A stretch of DNA of 64,000 nucleotides from Chloroflexota bacterium (GCA_029782215.1 JAKOVD010000079.1:199884-263883); one strand, 5' to 3'. Positions 9,813 to 18,292 are shown, numbered from the stretch's first letter. The notes: generated by a model not told the origin, from the letters alone. Numbers and translations: made by a program.

Positions 9813-10596
9813 GTCGCTTCCCTACACGGGAAGCGTGGATTGAAATGGGAATCATGGTTAGCTCCTTGTCGCCAGGACGATGTCGCTTCCCTACACGGGA
9901 AGCGTGGATTGAAATAGTACGGCGTCGCCCTGGTCAATCCCACGGCAAGCGTCGCTTCCCTACACGGGAAGCGTGGATTGAAATGCCGTACTCCCAGGTG
10001 TTATCGTCGTCCGGGTCGTCGCTTCCCTACACGGGAAGCGTGGATTGAAATCTGAAGCTGTATGGGACGGCGAGGGCGTGGGATGAGTCGCTTCCCTACA
10101 CGGGAAGCGTGGATTGAAATGTTCCGTACACGATGACAGCACGCCGGCCACCAGTCGCTTCCCTACACGGGAAGCGTGGATTGAAATCTTTGATGCACGG
10201 ACGGGTCATGCAGGCATGGAGGTCGCTTCCCTACACGGGAAGCGTGGATTGAAATGCCTACGTCTCCGGGTTCGCCCCCCAGGGCTGCGGTCGCTTCCCT
10301 ACACGGGAAGCGTGGATTGAAATTACCGGGATTGTGTCTGCCATGTTGTGACTCATGTCGCTTCCCTACACGGGAAGCGTGGATTGAAATAGTTTGTCAG
10401 TAGAAACGAGGTCCTGGCTGACCCCCTGTCGCTTCCCTACACGGGAAGCGTGGATTGAAATCATCCTGGCCAGAGTCAGTGCTGCCGGCCAGGTCGTCGC
10501 TTCCCTACACGGGAAGTGTGGATTGAGATTCCATCCTCTGCGCTCTTTGCGTGCTCTGCGGTGTCGCTTCCCTACGTGGGAAGCGTGGATTGAAAT
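9813..10596 (+). repeat. Distal array block with the alternative TACAC repeat loop
   Basis: From the 81st repeat (9813) onward the stem and 3' end are unchanged but the 5-nt loop is TACAC instead of TTCGC. The change is abrupt: repeat 80 (9746) is a perfect TTCGC copy and repeat 81 a perfect TACAC copy, with no mixed region. Repeats 81-90 are identical to each other. Repeat 91 has GCG to GTG and GAAAT to GAGAT, and repeat 92 has loop TACGT. The block is at the old end of the array, so it is probably an ancestral repeat allele. Confidence 0.95.
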
Positions 10597-10597
10597 T

Positions 10598-10629
10598 GGG
10601 AAATCGCCGAGCTGGGGCTCGGCGTTCCC
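10598..10629. terminator. Perfect hairpin in the last spacer position of the array
   Basis: The spacer-sized gap between repeat 92 and the decayed repeat is almost entirely self-complementary. GGGAA (10598-10602) pairs with TTCCC (10625-10629) and CGCCGAGC (10605-10612) pairs with GCTCGGCG (10617-10624), with loop TGGG and a 2-base bulge. It could end array transcription or transcription of the converging minus-strand gene that stops at 10700. There is no T-tract on either side, so intrinsic termination is unproven. Confidence 0.45.
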
Positions 10630-10699
10630 GTCTCTTGCCCACCGTGAAGCATGGATAGAACAGGCCGGGGGCCGCTTGGCAGCGCCGCCGCCGGCAGGG

Positions 10700-11821
10700 T
10701 TATGGCGCTGCCGTGCGGATGGCGGTGTCGAGGTCGGCCCAGAGATCGCCGGCGTCCTCGATGCCGACGCTGAGCCGGATGAGCGATGGGGGCAGGTGTT
10801 CCTGCCCCGCATTCGCCGCCCTGCGCTCCATCGTCGATTCCACGGCGCCCAGGCTGGTGGCATGGCGGATGAGCCTGACGCTGGCGCAGACGGCGTCGGC
10901 GTACGCCGCCCCTCCCGCCAGATCGAACGAGATGACGGTGCCGAAGCCCTTGAGCACGCGCCTGGCCGTCGCATGCGTGGGATGGGAGGGCAGGCCCGGA
11001 TAGCGGACGCGCGTGACCAGCGGGTGCACCTCCAGCCGCTCCGCCAGCATCATGGCCGTTTGCTGGGCCCGCTCCAGGCGCAGCGCCAGCGTCCGCGCCC
11101 CGCGCACGGCCAGAAAGGCTTCCAGCGCTCCCGGCGTGGCGCCGGTCAGCCCGCGGGACCTCCTGAGGGCCTGCCAGAGGGCATCGTCATTCGTCGTGGC
11201 AACCCCGGCCAACAGGTCGGAGTGGCCGCCGATGAACTTGGTGGCCGACTGCAGCGACACCGCGGCGCCGAAGGCGAGCGGCTGCTGGTTCAGCGGCGTG
11301 GCGAAGGTGTTGTCCACCGCCACGATGGCGCCGGGCCTGCGCGGGGCGGCGCAGATCGCCTCCAGGTCCGCCACCATGAGCAGGGGATTCGAGGGGGATT
11401 CCAGCCAGACCAGGTCGGCGGCGCCGCAGGCGCTCACCCAACCGGCGGTATCGTCCGCGGCCAGGCGCTGCACCGACCAGCGCTGCCTCTCGGCGCCCGC
11501 TGCCGCCAGGCCCGCCACGCCCTGGTAGCAGTCATCCGGGAGCACCACCACGGCGCCGGCCGGAAGCTGGTCAAACACGGCGGCGATGGCGGCCATGCCG
11601 GAGGCGAAGGCCACGGCCCTGCCCGCTTCCAGCCCGCCGACGATCTCCTCGAGCGCTTCCCAGGTTGGCGTGCCGTCATTGCGGGCGTAGTCGCGCACCG
11701 TGCCGATGATGAAGTTCGACGCCGGCACCAGCGGCACGTTCAGCGGGGCGCCGGGCTCGGAAGCGCGGCCTGCCGCAACCAGCCACGATTCCGGCTTGAT
11801 TCCCGAGGGATGCTTGTCCAT
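10700..11821 (-). CDS. PLP-dependent Cys/Met metabolism enzyme (cystathionine gamma-synthase/lyase family)
   Basis: 373 residues, fold-type I PLP enzyme of the MetB/MetC/MegL family. Visible landmarks are FASGMAAIAAVF (phosphate-binding loop region), VWLESPSNPLL and AIVAVDNTFATPL (Asp for the pyridine nitrogen). The Schiff-base lysine is in SLQSATKFIGGHSD, followed by GATPGALEAFLAVRGARTL. The ATG at 11821 is chosen because GGAGG lies 11 bases upstream; the frame is open further 5' but runs into the tRNA. The gene converges on the CRISPR array. Whether it acts as synthase or lyase cannot be told from sequence alone. Confidence 0.88.
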   Translation of the reverse strand: MDKHPSGIKPESWLVAAGRASEPGAPLNVPLVPASNFIIGTVRDYARNDGTPTWEALEEIVGGLEAGRAVAFASGMAAIAAVFDQLPAGAVVVLPDDCYQGVAGLAAAGAERQRWSVQRLAADDTAGWVSACGAADLVWLESPSNPLLMVADLEAICAAPRRPGAIVAVDNTFATPLNQQPLAFGAAVSLQSATKFIGGHSDLLAGVATTNDDALWQALRRSRGLTGATPGALEAFLAVRGARTLALRLERAQQTAMMLAERLEVHPLVTRVRYPGLPSHPTHATARRVLKGFGTVISFDLAGGAAYADAVCASVRLIRHATSLGAVESTMERRAANAGQEHLPPSLIRLSVGIEDAGDLWADLDTAIRTAAP

Positions 11822-11933
11822 GCTTGCGGATGCCTCCGGGCAAGAAAGTGAGGGCGCGGAACGGTGGGGGCGAAGTCGAATCCCACCCCCTGGACGTTCC
11901 GTCGCACGAGCGGCCCAACAAGGCCCAAAAAGG

Positions 11934-12007
11934 TCGGGGCGGCCGGACTTGAACCGGCGACTTCTTGGTCCCAAACCAAGCGCGCTACCGAACTGCGCTA
12001 CGCCCCG
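11934..12007 (-). tRNA. tRNA-Pro (anticodon TGG)
   Basis: A 74-nt cloverleaf on the minus strand. The acceptor arm CGGGGCG pairs with CGCCCCG and is followed by discriminator A. The D-arm region is GCGCAGTTCGGTAGCGC, the anticodon stem CTTGG/CCAAG encloses loop TTTGGGA with anticodon TGG, and the T arm CCGG-TTCAAGT-CCGG is canonical. CCA is not encoded. It lies between two minus-strand genes. Confidence 0.95.
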
Positions 12008-12070
12008 ACGTATGGGCTAGTATAAGCGTGCGCCCGCCCCGGCGCCAAGTTGGAGGGCGGGCAAGCGCCC

Positions 12071-13954
12071 TCATCCCTCTGCCGCCAGCCCCGCCATGCT
12101 CCATTCCGGGCCGGAAGTGGGTTGGAAGCGGAAGCTGATCGGGCCGCTGCTGGCCGGCAGCTTGAGGTCGGCCGGGTGCGCCGGGTCGAGCGACAGGGAG
12201 GCGTGCAGCAGCTCGCCCTCGGGACCGCTGACGCTGATGGCGCCTTCCCGGCTGGTGACGCTGTGCAGGCGCAGCCGCAGCCCATCCGGCTCGCGGGTCA
12301 GATGGGCGGCGCCGTTGGCGTCGGCGGCGGTGATGCCGCCGATCCCGGCCACCGGGTACCAGGTCTCGCGCCAGCTTGGCCCCTGGCCCGGCGGCAGGGC
12401 GAAGGTGCCGTCGAAGGTCGGCGTCAGCCCGCCCTGCATCTCTACGTAGCTGGAATCGTCGTCGGTGTAGTTGCCGGGGGCGATGGGCTGGCCCCAGCCA
12501 AGGCCGAAGCCCTTGAGGCCGGGCGTCTTGGCCGGGTCGAACACCCGCACCACCCCTTCGTCGGCGTCGCCGTCATACACCGCCGACCACCCGCCTGCGG
12601 CCTGGGGCGAGGCGAAGAAGCCCAGCCACTGGCCCCACGTGCCCAGGCGGCTGACGTCCCGCCCGTTGTGGACCGGCCACGAGAACACCTGGCCCGCCGC
12701 CGGCAGGTCGCTCTCGCCGGTGGAGTGCACCGACATCTGCGAGCCGGGGAAGAGGAAGCGCAGGTTCGGCCCCACCTTGTTGGCGGCGCCCGGCGCCAGC
12801 ATGGCGTTGGTCCAGTAGGCGGCCTGCACCGGCGTATCGCCCGTGTTGTCCACGTCGAAGTCCAGGGTGAAGGCGGCCGTGTCCGGCTCCATGCCGATGT
12901 GGACGTTGAGCTGCGGCCGGTTCTGGTCCTGGGTGAACACGGTGACGGACGCCGCCGGGGGGTGCGGCTCGGTGATATAGCCCCACGGCTCGGCCCAGGT
13001 GTAGCCGTGCTCCTGGACGGGGAAGCCCCACTCGATGCCGCCGGCCGCCAGCCAGCCGTTGCCCTGCGGGCCCGGCCCCCAGGGCGAGGGCTTGATCACG
13101 GGGTTCTGGTAGAGCTCGTTGTTGCCGGTAGGCTTGAAGACCATCTGGTACAGCCGCCCGCCCAGCTCCGGCATAATGGTGAGCCGCAGCCAGCGGTTGT
13201 CGAGCGTGAGCAGGCGGTAGGTCTTGGGGCTGGGCTGGGGGTTGCTGGCCTCGTAGGCGGCGCGGTCAAAGCGGCCGTACGACCAGCGCGTGCCCTCATC
13301 CATGACCGGCTGGGTGAACGACCGCCAGGGATAGGTGGGCAGGGTCACGCTCGCTTCGCCGAGGCTGACCGGGTTCTTGGGCGCGGGAGGGGGTGTGGGG
13401 ATGGCGGCGGCCACGCGCAGGTCCAGGCCCTGGGGTAGGCGCAGCAGCGAGGCCGCGATCCAGGATTCGCCCGGCCCTTCCAGGTCCAGGCGGATCCACT
13501 GGCCGTCGGCAGAGCGCGCCAGCAGGGCTACGTCCTGCCCGCTGCCGATGTCGCCGATGGCCGGGTAACCGGCGCCGGGCCCGCTGCGCAGCACGCCTTC
13601 CTTGAGGGTGGCGGCGCGGGCGGCGGCGACGGGCGCGGGGGTGGCTTCCGGCGTTTCCTGGGGCGTGGAGACCGTCCCTTCCGGCGTTTCTTGGGGCGTG
13701 GAGACCACGCCCGTACGGATTGGCGTTTGTAGGGGCGGGGTTTCCCCGCCCGTCGCGGCCGGCGTTACCTGGGGCGTGGAGGCCGTCCCTTCCGGCGTTT
13801 CCTGGGGCGTGGAGACCACGCCCGTACGGATTGGCGTTTGTAGGGGCGGGGTTTCCCCGCCCTTAACGGCCGGCTGTGCCGGCGCCGCGCAGCCTGCCAG
13901 CACAACGACCACCACGAAGACAGCGATCAGAAGCATGGGGGAATGTCTTTTCAT
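12071..13954 (-). CDS. Exported lipoprotein with SH3-like and DUF5107-like regions
   Basis: 627 residues from the ATG at 13954, giving MKRHSPMLLIAVFVVVVVL then AGC, a signal peptide with a lipobox cysteine. Next comes a Thr/Pro linker made of a duplicated segment containing QTPIRTGVVSTPQETPEGT. An SH3b-like stretch follows (VLRSGPGAGYPAIGDIGSGQ...GQWIRLDL...ESWIAASLL). The long C-terminal part (LRLTIMPELGGRLYQMVFKPTG, GGIEWGFPVQEHGY) resembles DUF5107 proteins of beta-sandwich/aldose-epimerase-like type. A cell-surface carbohydrate-related role is possible but inferred. The linker duplication coincides with DNA repeats. Confidence 0.75.
   Translation of the reverse strand: MKRHSPMLLIAVFVVVVVLAGCAAPAQPAVKGGETPPLQTPIRTGVVSTPQETPEGTASTPQVTPAATGGETPPLQTPIRTGVVSTPQETPEGTVSTPQETPEATPAPVAAARAATLKEGVLRSGPGAGYPAIGDIGSGQDVALLARSADGQWIRLDLEGPGESWIAASLLRLPQGLDLRVAAAIPTPPPAPKNPVSLGEASVTLPTYPWRSFTQPVMDEGTRWSYGRFDRAAYEASNPQPSPKTYRLLTLDNRWLRLTIMPELGGRLYQMVFKPTGNNELYQNPVIKPSPWGPGPQGNGWLAAGGIEWGFPVQEHGYTWAEPWGYITEPHPPAASVTVFTQDQNRPQLNVHIGMEPDTAAFTLDFDVDNTGDTPVQAAYWTNAMLAPGAANKVGPNLRFLFPGSQMSVHSTGESDLPAAGQVFSWPVHNGRDVSRLGTWGQWLGFFASPQAAGGWSAVYDGDADEGVVRVFDPAKTPGLKGFGLGWGQPIAPGNYTDDDSSYVEMQGGLTPTFDGTFALPPGQGPSWRETWYPVAGIGGITAADANGAAHLTREPDGLRLRLHSVTSREGAISVSGPEGELLHASLSLDPAHPADLKLPASSGPISFRFQPTSGPEWSMAGLAAEG
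13673..13862 (-). repeat. Direct repeat of about 79 bp (period 111) containing GTAGGGGCG palindromes, inside a coding region
   Basis: Bases 13673-13751 and 13784-13862 are almost identical. Each holds a palindromic GGGCGTGG-AG-ACCACGCCC unit followed by a GTAGGGGCG-headed palindrome (13729-13751 and 13840-13862) of GGGGCGGGG-TTT-CCCCGCC type. They are read in frame as the Thr/Pro linker of the lipoprotein. The same GTAGGGGCG head occurs at 24632, 24970 and 27412. Confidence 0.85.
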
Positions 13955-14019
13955 ACCTCCGATTCTACCGCAAGTTGCGCCTGCCGTCTGCGAACCCAAT
14001 TTGTGCTACCATGCTTTGG

Positions 14020-14070
14020 CTATCTGCTATCTGCTATCTGCTATCTGCTATTTGCCACCTGCCACCTGCT
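14020..14070 (+). repeat. Short tandem repeat TATCTGC (4 copies) between divergent genes
   Basis: TATCTGC is repeated four times (14021-14048) and decays into TATTTGC, CACCTGC and CACCTGC. It is followed by TGACGACTGG/CTACTGACGACTGG. It fills the divergent intergenic space upstream of the peptidase start at 14108 and the lipoprotein start at 13954. Confidence 0.8.
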
Positions 14071-14107
14071 GACGTCTGACGACTGGCTACTGACGACTGG
14101 TGTCTCT

Positions 14108-16099
14108 ATGTCCATCTCCTCTTTGATCCAACTCCTCCAGCAGGCCTATTCCGGCGAGGCAGCCAAACGCTATGTCGCCGAGATCGCCCGGCATCACCGC
14201 ATCCAGGCTAGCCCCGGCTACCGGGCGGCGGCGGAATGGGTGGCGGCGGCGCTGCGCGCCAACGGCGTCGACGCCGTCATCGAACGCTACCCCGCCACCG
14301 AGACGGATCGGTTCTGGGCGCTGCCCTCCTTCCAGGAGTGGGACTGCCGCACGGCCACGCTCGACTGGCTGCGCGGCGATGGCGCCGAGCGCCTGTGCGA
14401 TTACCGGGCGACGGCGGTCTCGATCATCCAGCGCAGCATGGCCGCGGACGGCGAGTACGAGGTGGTGGACGTGGGCGACGGCAGGCCCGCTGACTATGCC
14501 AACCTTGACGTCGCAGGCAAGCTGGTGCTCAGCCGGGCGCCGGTGCGCCAGACCTATGTCGCCGCGGTCGCAGAACGCGGGGCGGCCGGCATTCTCTTCG
14601 ACCACATCGACGCCACGGCGCCGGGCCGCAGCCGGGTCGACCTGCCCGACGCCCGCCAGTATGCCTCCTTCTGGTGGCAGCCCGGCATGGCCAAGGCCTG
14701 GGGCTTTGTCCTCACCCCCCGCCAGGGGGACGCGCTGCGCGCCGCCCTGGCCGCGGGCGAGACGGTGAGACTGCGCGCCCACGTCGACGCCGGCTTCGGC
14801 GATGGCAGCATGGAGGCGGTCGTCGCCACCCTGCCCGGCGCCGGCCCGGAAACCATCCTGGCCACCGCCCACCTGTGCCACCCCCAGGGCTTTGCCAACG
14901 ACAATGCTTCGGGCGCCGCCTGCCTGCTGGAAGTGGCGACGACACTGCAGAGGCTCATCGCCGAGGGCGCCCTGCCGCCGCTCCAGCGCACGCTCACCTT
15001 TCTCTGGGTGCCGGAGATGACGGGCACCTTTGCCTGGCTGGCCAGCCATGAGGACCGTCTTCCGGCCATCGTCGCCGGGATCAACCTGGACATGGTGGGC
15101 GAAAGGCAGGAGACGACCGGCTCGGTGCTGGTGATCGAGCGTCCCCCGGAGGCGGCGGCGTCCTTCGCCCCCGACCTGCTCGAACGCCTGCGTGATGAGC
15201 TGGTCCACGAACAGAAGGCGATGGGCGGCGCCTTCGATTACGCCCTGTTCCGCTACACCACTACGCCGTTCAGCGGCGGCAGCGACCACATGGTCACGTC
15301 GGACCCGGCCGTGGGCATCCCCACGCCCATGATCATCCAGTGGCCTGACCGCTTCTACCACACGACGGCCGACACCCTCGACCACGTGGACCCGCGTTCG
15401 CTGCAGCGGGCCGGTGTGCTGACCGCCGGCTACCTGGCCTGGCTGGCGCAGGCCGGGGCCGACCAGGCGCGCTGGCTGGGCTGGGAGATGGTCGCGCGCT
15501 ACGAGCGGCGGCTGGCCCAGGAGGTGCAGGATGCCACCACGCCGCTGCTGGATGCCGGCGCCGCCGAGCGGGACCTGGGCTGGCGGCGGCTGCTGGACCT
15601 GGTCGCCTTCCGCCGGGAGCGTTTGGGGGCGGCGCTGGCCACCCTGGAGCGCCTCGCCCCCCTGAGCGCGGAGCCGGCGGCGTGGCGCGACGATGCGGAT
15701 AGTACGACGAACAAGGTGATTGCGCGTAGTCAAGACCAATTGGCTCACGTGGGCGCTCTTCCCGAAACGTTGGCGCCGCCGGCGCAGCCTGTGCCCGATG
15801 GCGAGCTCGTGCCGCAGCGCCTCTACCGCGGCCCCATCATGGACCTGGCCTCGCCGCTGCCCCCCATCCCTCTGTCTGCACCCGACGCCGCGGCCTGGGA
15901 GCAGCTCTACCGCGACGTGCCCGGCTGGATGGGCGTCCGGGCCTACGCCGAGTACTGGGCGGACGGCCGCCGCACCCTGGCCGAGATCGCCCGCCTGGTG
16001 GAGCTGGAGACAGGCCGGGCCCAGGGACCCGCCCTTGCCGCCTATTTCCGGCTCCTGGAAAAGGGCGGCGTGATGCGGCTGGCGCCTCCATTGCCATAA
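14108..16099 (+). CDS. M28-type zinc aminopeptidase (DUF4910-like) with a C-terminal extension
   Basis: 663 residues from the ATG at 14108; the longer open frame upstream only translates the short tandem repeats. The core has a protease-associated-like insert (GRPADYANLDVAGKLVL, AAGILFDH) and then a metal-binding core. That core shows ILATAHLCHPQGFANDNASGA (His and Asp ligands), FLWVPEMTGT, INLDMVGERQ and DRFYHTTADTLDHVDP (His), in line with M28-like aminopeptidases. The C-terminal ~120 residues (AYAEYWADGRRTLAEIARLVELETG) resemble the winged-helix tail of such proteins. There is no signal peptide, so it is probably cytoplasmic. Substrate is unknown. Confidence 0.75.
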   Translation: MSISSLIQLLQQAYSGEAAKRYVAEIARHHRIQASPGYRAAAEWVAAALRANGVDAVIERYPATETDRFWALPSFQEWDCRTATLDWLRGDGAERLCDYRATAVSIIQRSMAADGEYEVVDVGDGRPADYANLDVAGKLVLSRAPVRQTYVAAVAERGAAGILFDHIDATAPGRSRVDLPDARQYASFWWQPGMAKAWGFVLTPRQGDALRAALAAGETVRLRAHVDAGFGDGSMEAVVATLPGAGPETILATAHLCHPQGFANDNASGAACLLEVATTLQRLIAEGALPPLQRTLTFLWVPEMTGTFAWLASHEDRLPAIVAGINLDMVGERQETTGSVLVIERPPEAAASFAPDLLERLRDELVHEQKAMGGAFDYALFRYTTTPFSGGSDHMVTSDPAVGIPTPMIIQWPDRFYHTTADTLDHVDPRSLQRAGVLTAGYLAWLAQAGADQARWLGWEMVARYERRLAQEVQDATTPLLDAGAAERDLGWRRLLDLVAFRRERLGAALATLERLAPLSAEPAAWRDDADSTTNKVIARSQDQLAHVGALPETLAPPAQPVPDGELVPQRLYRGPIMDLASPLPPIPLSAPDAAAWEQLYRDVPGWMGVRAYAEYWADGRRTLAEIARLVELETGRAQGPALAAYFRLLEKGGVMRLAPPLP

Positions 16100-16131
16100 T
16101 CCTGTCAAGGGACTCAAAACCTGCAAACCCT

Positions 16132-16995
16132 ATGTCAAGCTCAAACCAAACCGAACTTCCCATTCCGCCTGCCTATCGTTACTACGACGCCCTGACCACG
16201 GCGGTGACGCTCGCGCAGCAGGCCGGGGCGCTCCTGCTGGCCATCCACCGCAACGGCCCCGAGCGCATCAAGCGCAAGAGCAACAGCTTCGACCTGGTGA
16301 CCGAGGCCGATGTCGCCAGCCAGGACCTGATCCTGGGGGTCATTCGCTCGCGTTTCCCGGAGGACGGCATCCAGGCCGAGGAGGAAGGGGGCAGCCGGCA
16401 GGGCAGCAGCGGCGCCGTCTGGATCGTCGATCCCCTGGATGGCACCACGAACTTCGCCCATCGCTATCCCTCCTTTGCGGTTTCCATCGGCATGTGGGTC
16501 GATGGCCGGCCCGAGCTGGGCGTCATCCAGGATGTGGTGCGGCAGCGCACCTACTGGGGAGCAGTGGGCCAGGGGGCGTGGGTCGGGACCAGCCAGGCCC
16601 TGCGGGTGTCGCAGGTCGACGATCTGCACGAGAGCCTTCTGGCGACGGGCTTTCCCTACAGCCGCGCCGTCAACCCGGACAACAACATGGCCGAGTACGC
16701 CCACATCATCCTGCGTTCGCAGGGCGTGCGCAGGGCCGGCTCGGCCGCCCTGGAGCTGGCGCTCCTGGCCGAAGGCTGCCTCGACGGCTACTGGGAGGGC
16801 CATCTGTCCTCCTGGGACTACGCCGCGGGCGTGGTGCTGGTGCTGGCCGCGGGCGGAACCGTCACCGGCTACGATGGCCAGCCCCTGCGCCTGGGCAAGC
16901 ACCAGGTGGTGGCCAGCAACGGGCCCCTGCACGCCCCGTTGTGGGAGGCCGTAAGCACCGCTCGCGCCCAGGCAGGTTTTGCCGCGAGCGAGTGA
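16132..16995 (+). CDS. suhB: Inositol monophosphatase family protein
   Basis: 287 residues. It carries both IMPase signatures, WIVDPLDGTTNF (metal-binding Asp residues, about 97-108) and SSWDYAAGVVLVLAAGG near residue 222. It also has the EEEGG metal ligand. The family hydrolyses myo-inositol-1-phosphate and related sugar or nucleotide phosphates with Mg2+. The gene lies 32 bases downstream of the peptidase and could be cotranscribed. The symbol is given for family membership only; bacterial IMPases differ in substrate. Confidence 0.87.
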   Translation: MSSSNQTELPIPPAYRYYDALTTAVTLAQQAGALLLAIHRNGPERIKRKSNSFDLVTEADVASQDLILGVIRSRFPEDGIQAEEEGGSRQGSSGAVWIVDPLDGTTNFAHRYPSFAVSIGMWVDGRPELGVIQDVVRQRTYWGAVGQGAWVGTSQALRVSQVDDLHESLLATGFPYSRAVNPDNNMAEYAHIILRSQGVRRAGSAALELALLAEGCLDGYWEGHLSSWDYAAGVVLVLAAGGTVTGYDGQPLRLGKHQVVASNGPLHAPLWEAVSTARAQAGFAASE

Positions 16996-17001
16996 GCGCC
17001 G

Positions 17002-17010
17002 TGCTATAAT
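17002..17010 (+). promoter_or_regulatory. Extended -10 promoter motif TGCTATAAT
   Basis: TGCTATAAT lies 7 bases after the suhB stop and about 100 bases before the TPR gene. It matches the extended -10 consensus TGNTATAAT; no good -35 was seen. The resulting 5' UTR contains two hairpins, GCCGTT/AACGGC and GGCCGGAA-TTCC-TTCCGGCC. The same motif recurs before 29472 and 41681. Confidence 0.6.
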
Positions 17011-17111
17011 CAGGTTTCGGCCCGCAGGTCGCCGGCCTCCGCCGTTCGCAGCGAAACGGCAGAGGTCCCTGGCTGCCCGCGGCCGGAATTCCTTCCGGCC
17101 TTCCGCCCTCT

Positions 17112-18233
17112 ATGTACATCAGCGACAGCCGCAAACGTCGTCGTAACCAGCGCCGCAACCGCATTCTGATGTTCGGCGCGCTGGTGATCGTCGTGGCATT
17201 CCTCGTTTTGCGGCAGCCGGGGCTGGTGCCAAATCCCTTCCAGCCGACGCCCACCCCGACCCCCTCGCCGGCCAACTTCCTGTTGGCGGCGGATGTGGCC
17301 TATCAGGACGGCCGGCTTGAAGACGCCATTACGGCCTACCGGGACTATCTGGCCGTGCGGCCGGACGAGGCGGACAGTTGGGCGCAGATGGCGCGTCTGC
17401 AGGTCTACAACGGCGCCTACAAGGACGCCCTGGCAAGCGCCCGCCAGGCCTACAAGCTGGCGCCCGACAAACCCTTTAACAATGCCGTCCTGGCCTGGGC
17501 TCTGGACTGGAACAAGAACCTCAACGAAGCCGTGGAATACGCCATCAATGCGGTCGATCGCGATCCCCAGCTTCCCGAGGGCCGCGCCTACCTTTCGGAG
17601 ATCTACGCCGACCTGGGCAACTGGAAGCGGGCAGAAGAGGAGGGGCTGGAAGCCGTGCGCCTGGATCCCAAGAACGTCGATGGCCAGCGCGCCCTGGCCT
17701 ATGCCTACCACGTGCAGGGCAAATACCAGGAAGCTATCGCCGCCTACCAGGATGCTGTGGCCAGCCATCCCAAGCTCGCCTGGCTCTACTACGAGTCGGG
17801 GCTCAACTACTCAGCCCTGGAAGACTATGCCGCGGCGACCGATGCCTATCGCAAGGCGATCCAGGTGAATCCCAAGTTCAGCCAGGCGTATGACGCCCTG
17901 GGCTGGGCTTACTATTACCAGGACGACCCCGAGCGCGCCATCATCGAGCTGCAAAAGGCCGTGGAGCTGAACCCTGACAACGGCGAGGCGTTCGCCCATC
18001 TCGGGATGGCGCTCTACCGCCGCCAGCGCTTCGAGGATGCGGTCGAACCGCTGAAGAAGGGCATCGAGCTCGGCGTTCAAAACGAAGCCTACTACTTCAC
18101 GCTGGGTCTGGCCTACCTGTATGGTGAGCCTCGCAACTGCCCGGATGCCGAGATCTGGTTCCAGAAGGCGCTCGACATGAACCCCAACTCCCAGCCCGCC
18201 CTCGTGGGGATGCGCACCTGCGCCCAGAGCTAG
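17112..18233 (+). CDS. Membrane-anchored TPR protein
   Basis: 373 residues. A basic N-terminus (SRKRRRNQRRNR) precedes one transmembrane segment (ILMFGALVIVVAFLVL) and a short PTPTPTPSP linker. A run of tetratricopeptide repeats follows to the C-terminus. Repeats are clear from A-x(2)-Y-x(2)-G and AL-x-Y patterns such as AYQDGRLEDAITAYRDYLAV and AHLGMALYRRQRFEDAVEPL. The topology suggests TPRs outside the membrane acting as a protein-binding scaffold. Partner unknown. It has its own promoter and stands just upstream of groESL. Confidence 0.8.
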   Translation: MYISDSRKRRRNQRRNRILMFGALVIVVAFLVLRQPGLVPNPFQPTPTPTPSPANFLLAADVAYQDGRLEDAITAYRDYLAVRPDEADSWAQMARLQVYNGAYKDALASARQAYKLAPDKPFNNAVLAWALDWNKNLNEAVEYAINAVDRDPQLPEGRAYLSEIYADLGNWKRAEEEGLEAVRLDPKNVDGQRALAYAYHVQGKYQEAIAAYQDAVASHPKLAWLYYESGLNYSALEDYAAATDAYRKAIQVNPKFSQAYDALGWAYYYQDDPERAIIELQKAVELNPDNGEAFAHLGMALYRRQRFEDAVEPLKKGIELGVQNEAYYFTLGLAYLYGEPRNCPDAEIWFQKALDMNPNSQPALVGMRTCAQS

Positions 18234-18292
18234 CGGCTGCGGGCGGTGCGGCGCCGGCGAAAGGGATTTTTGAAAAAAGTGGCGACAGGGAC

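Larger units (their letters stand above)
4383..10662 (+). CRISPR. Type I-C CRISPR array, 92 repeats plus one decayed repeat
   Basis: The repeat unit is 34 nt. It begins GTCGCTTCCC and ends GCGTGGATTGAAAT, with an 8-bp stem (CGCTTCCC/GGGAAGCG) around a 5-nt loop. The ATTGAAAT end is typical of I-C repeats and gives the crRNA 5' handle. By eye the starts run 4383, 4450, 4520 ... 10428, 10496, 10563, that is 92 repeats and 91 spacers of about 32-37 nt. Repeats 1-80 have loop TTCGC, 81-91 TACAC and 92 TACGT. Repeat 46 has T to C at 7461. Repeat 91 (10496) has two changes. A strongly decayed copy (10630-10662) sits at the exact expected spacing. Orientation is leader-to-trailer on the plus strand, with cas2 at the leader end. 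Confidence 0.98.

Noticed and set aside
4341..10320. Many long open frames on both strands across the CRISPR array (repeated peptides such as SIHASREGKR and RFPSREAWIE)
   Set aside because: They are translations of the 34-nt repeat and spacers; no start signals and no homology.
10394..11851. 485-codon plus-strand frame running from the array end through the Cys/Met enzyme gene
   Set aside because: It is antisense to a clearly conserved PLP enzyme and starts inside CRISPR repeats.
12050..13438. 462-codon plus-strand frame opposite the lipoprotein
   Set aside because: Low-complexity Gly/Arg/Val composition caused by GC-rich antisense; the minus-strand lipoprotein has a signal peptide and recognisable domains.
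14087..16126. 679-codon minus-strand frame opposite the peptidase
   Set aside because: Shadow of the M28-type peptidase, which has metal-binding motifs in order.
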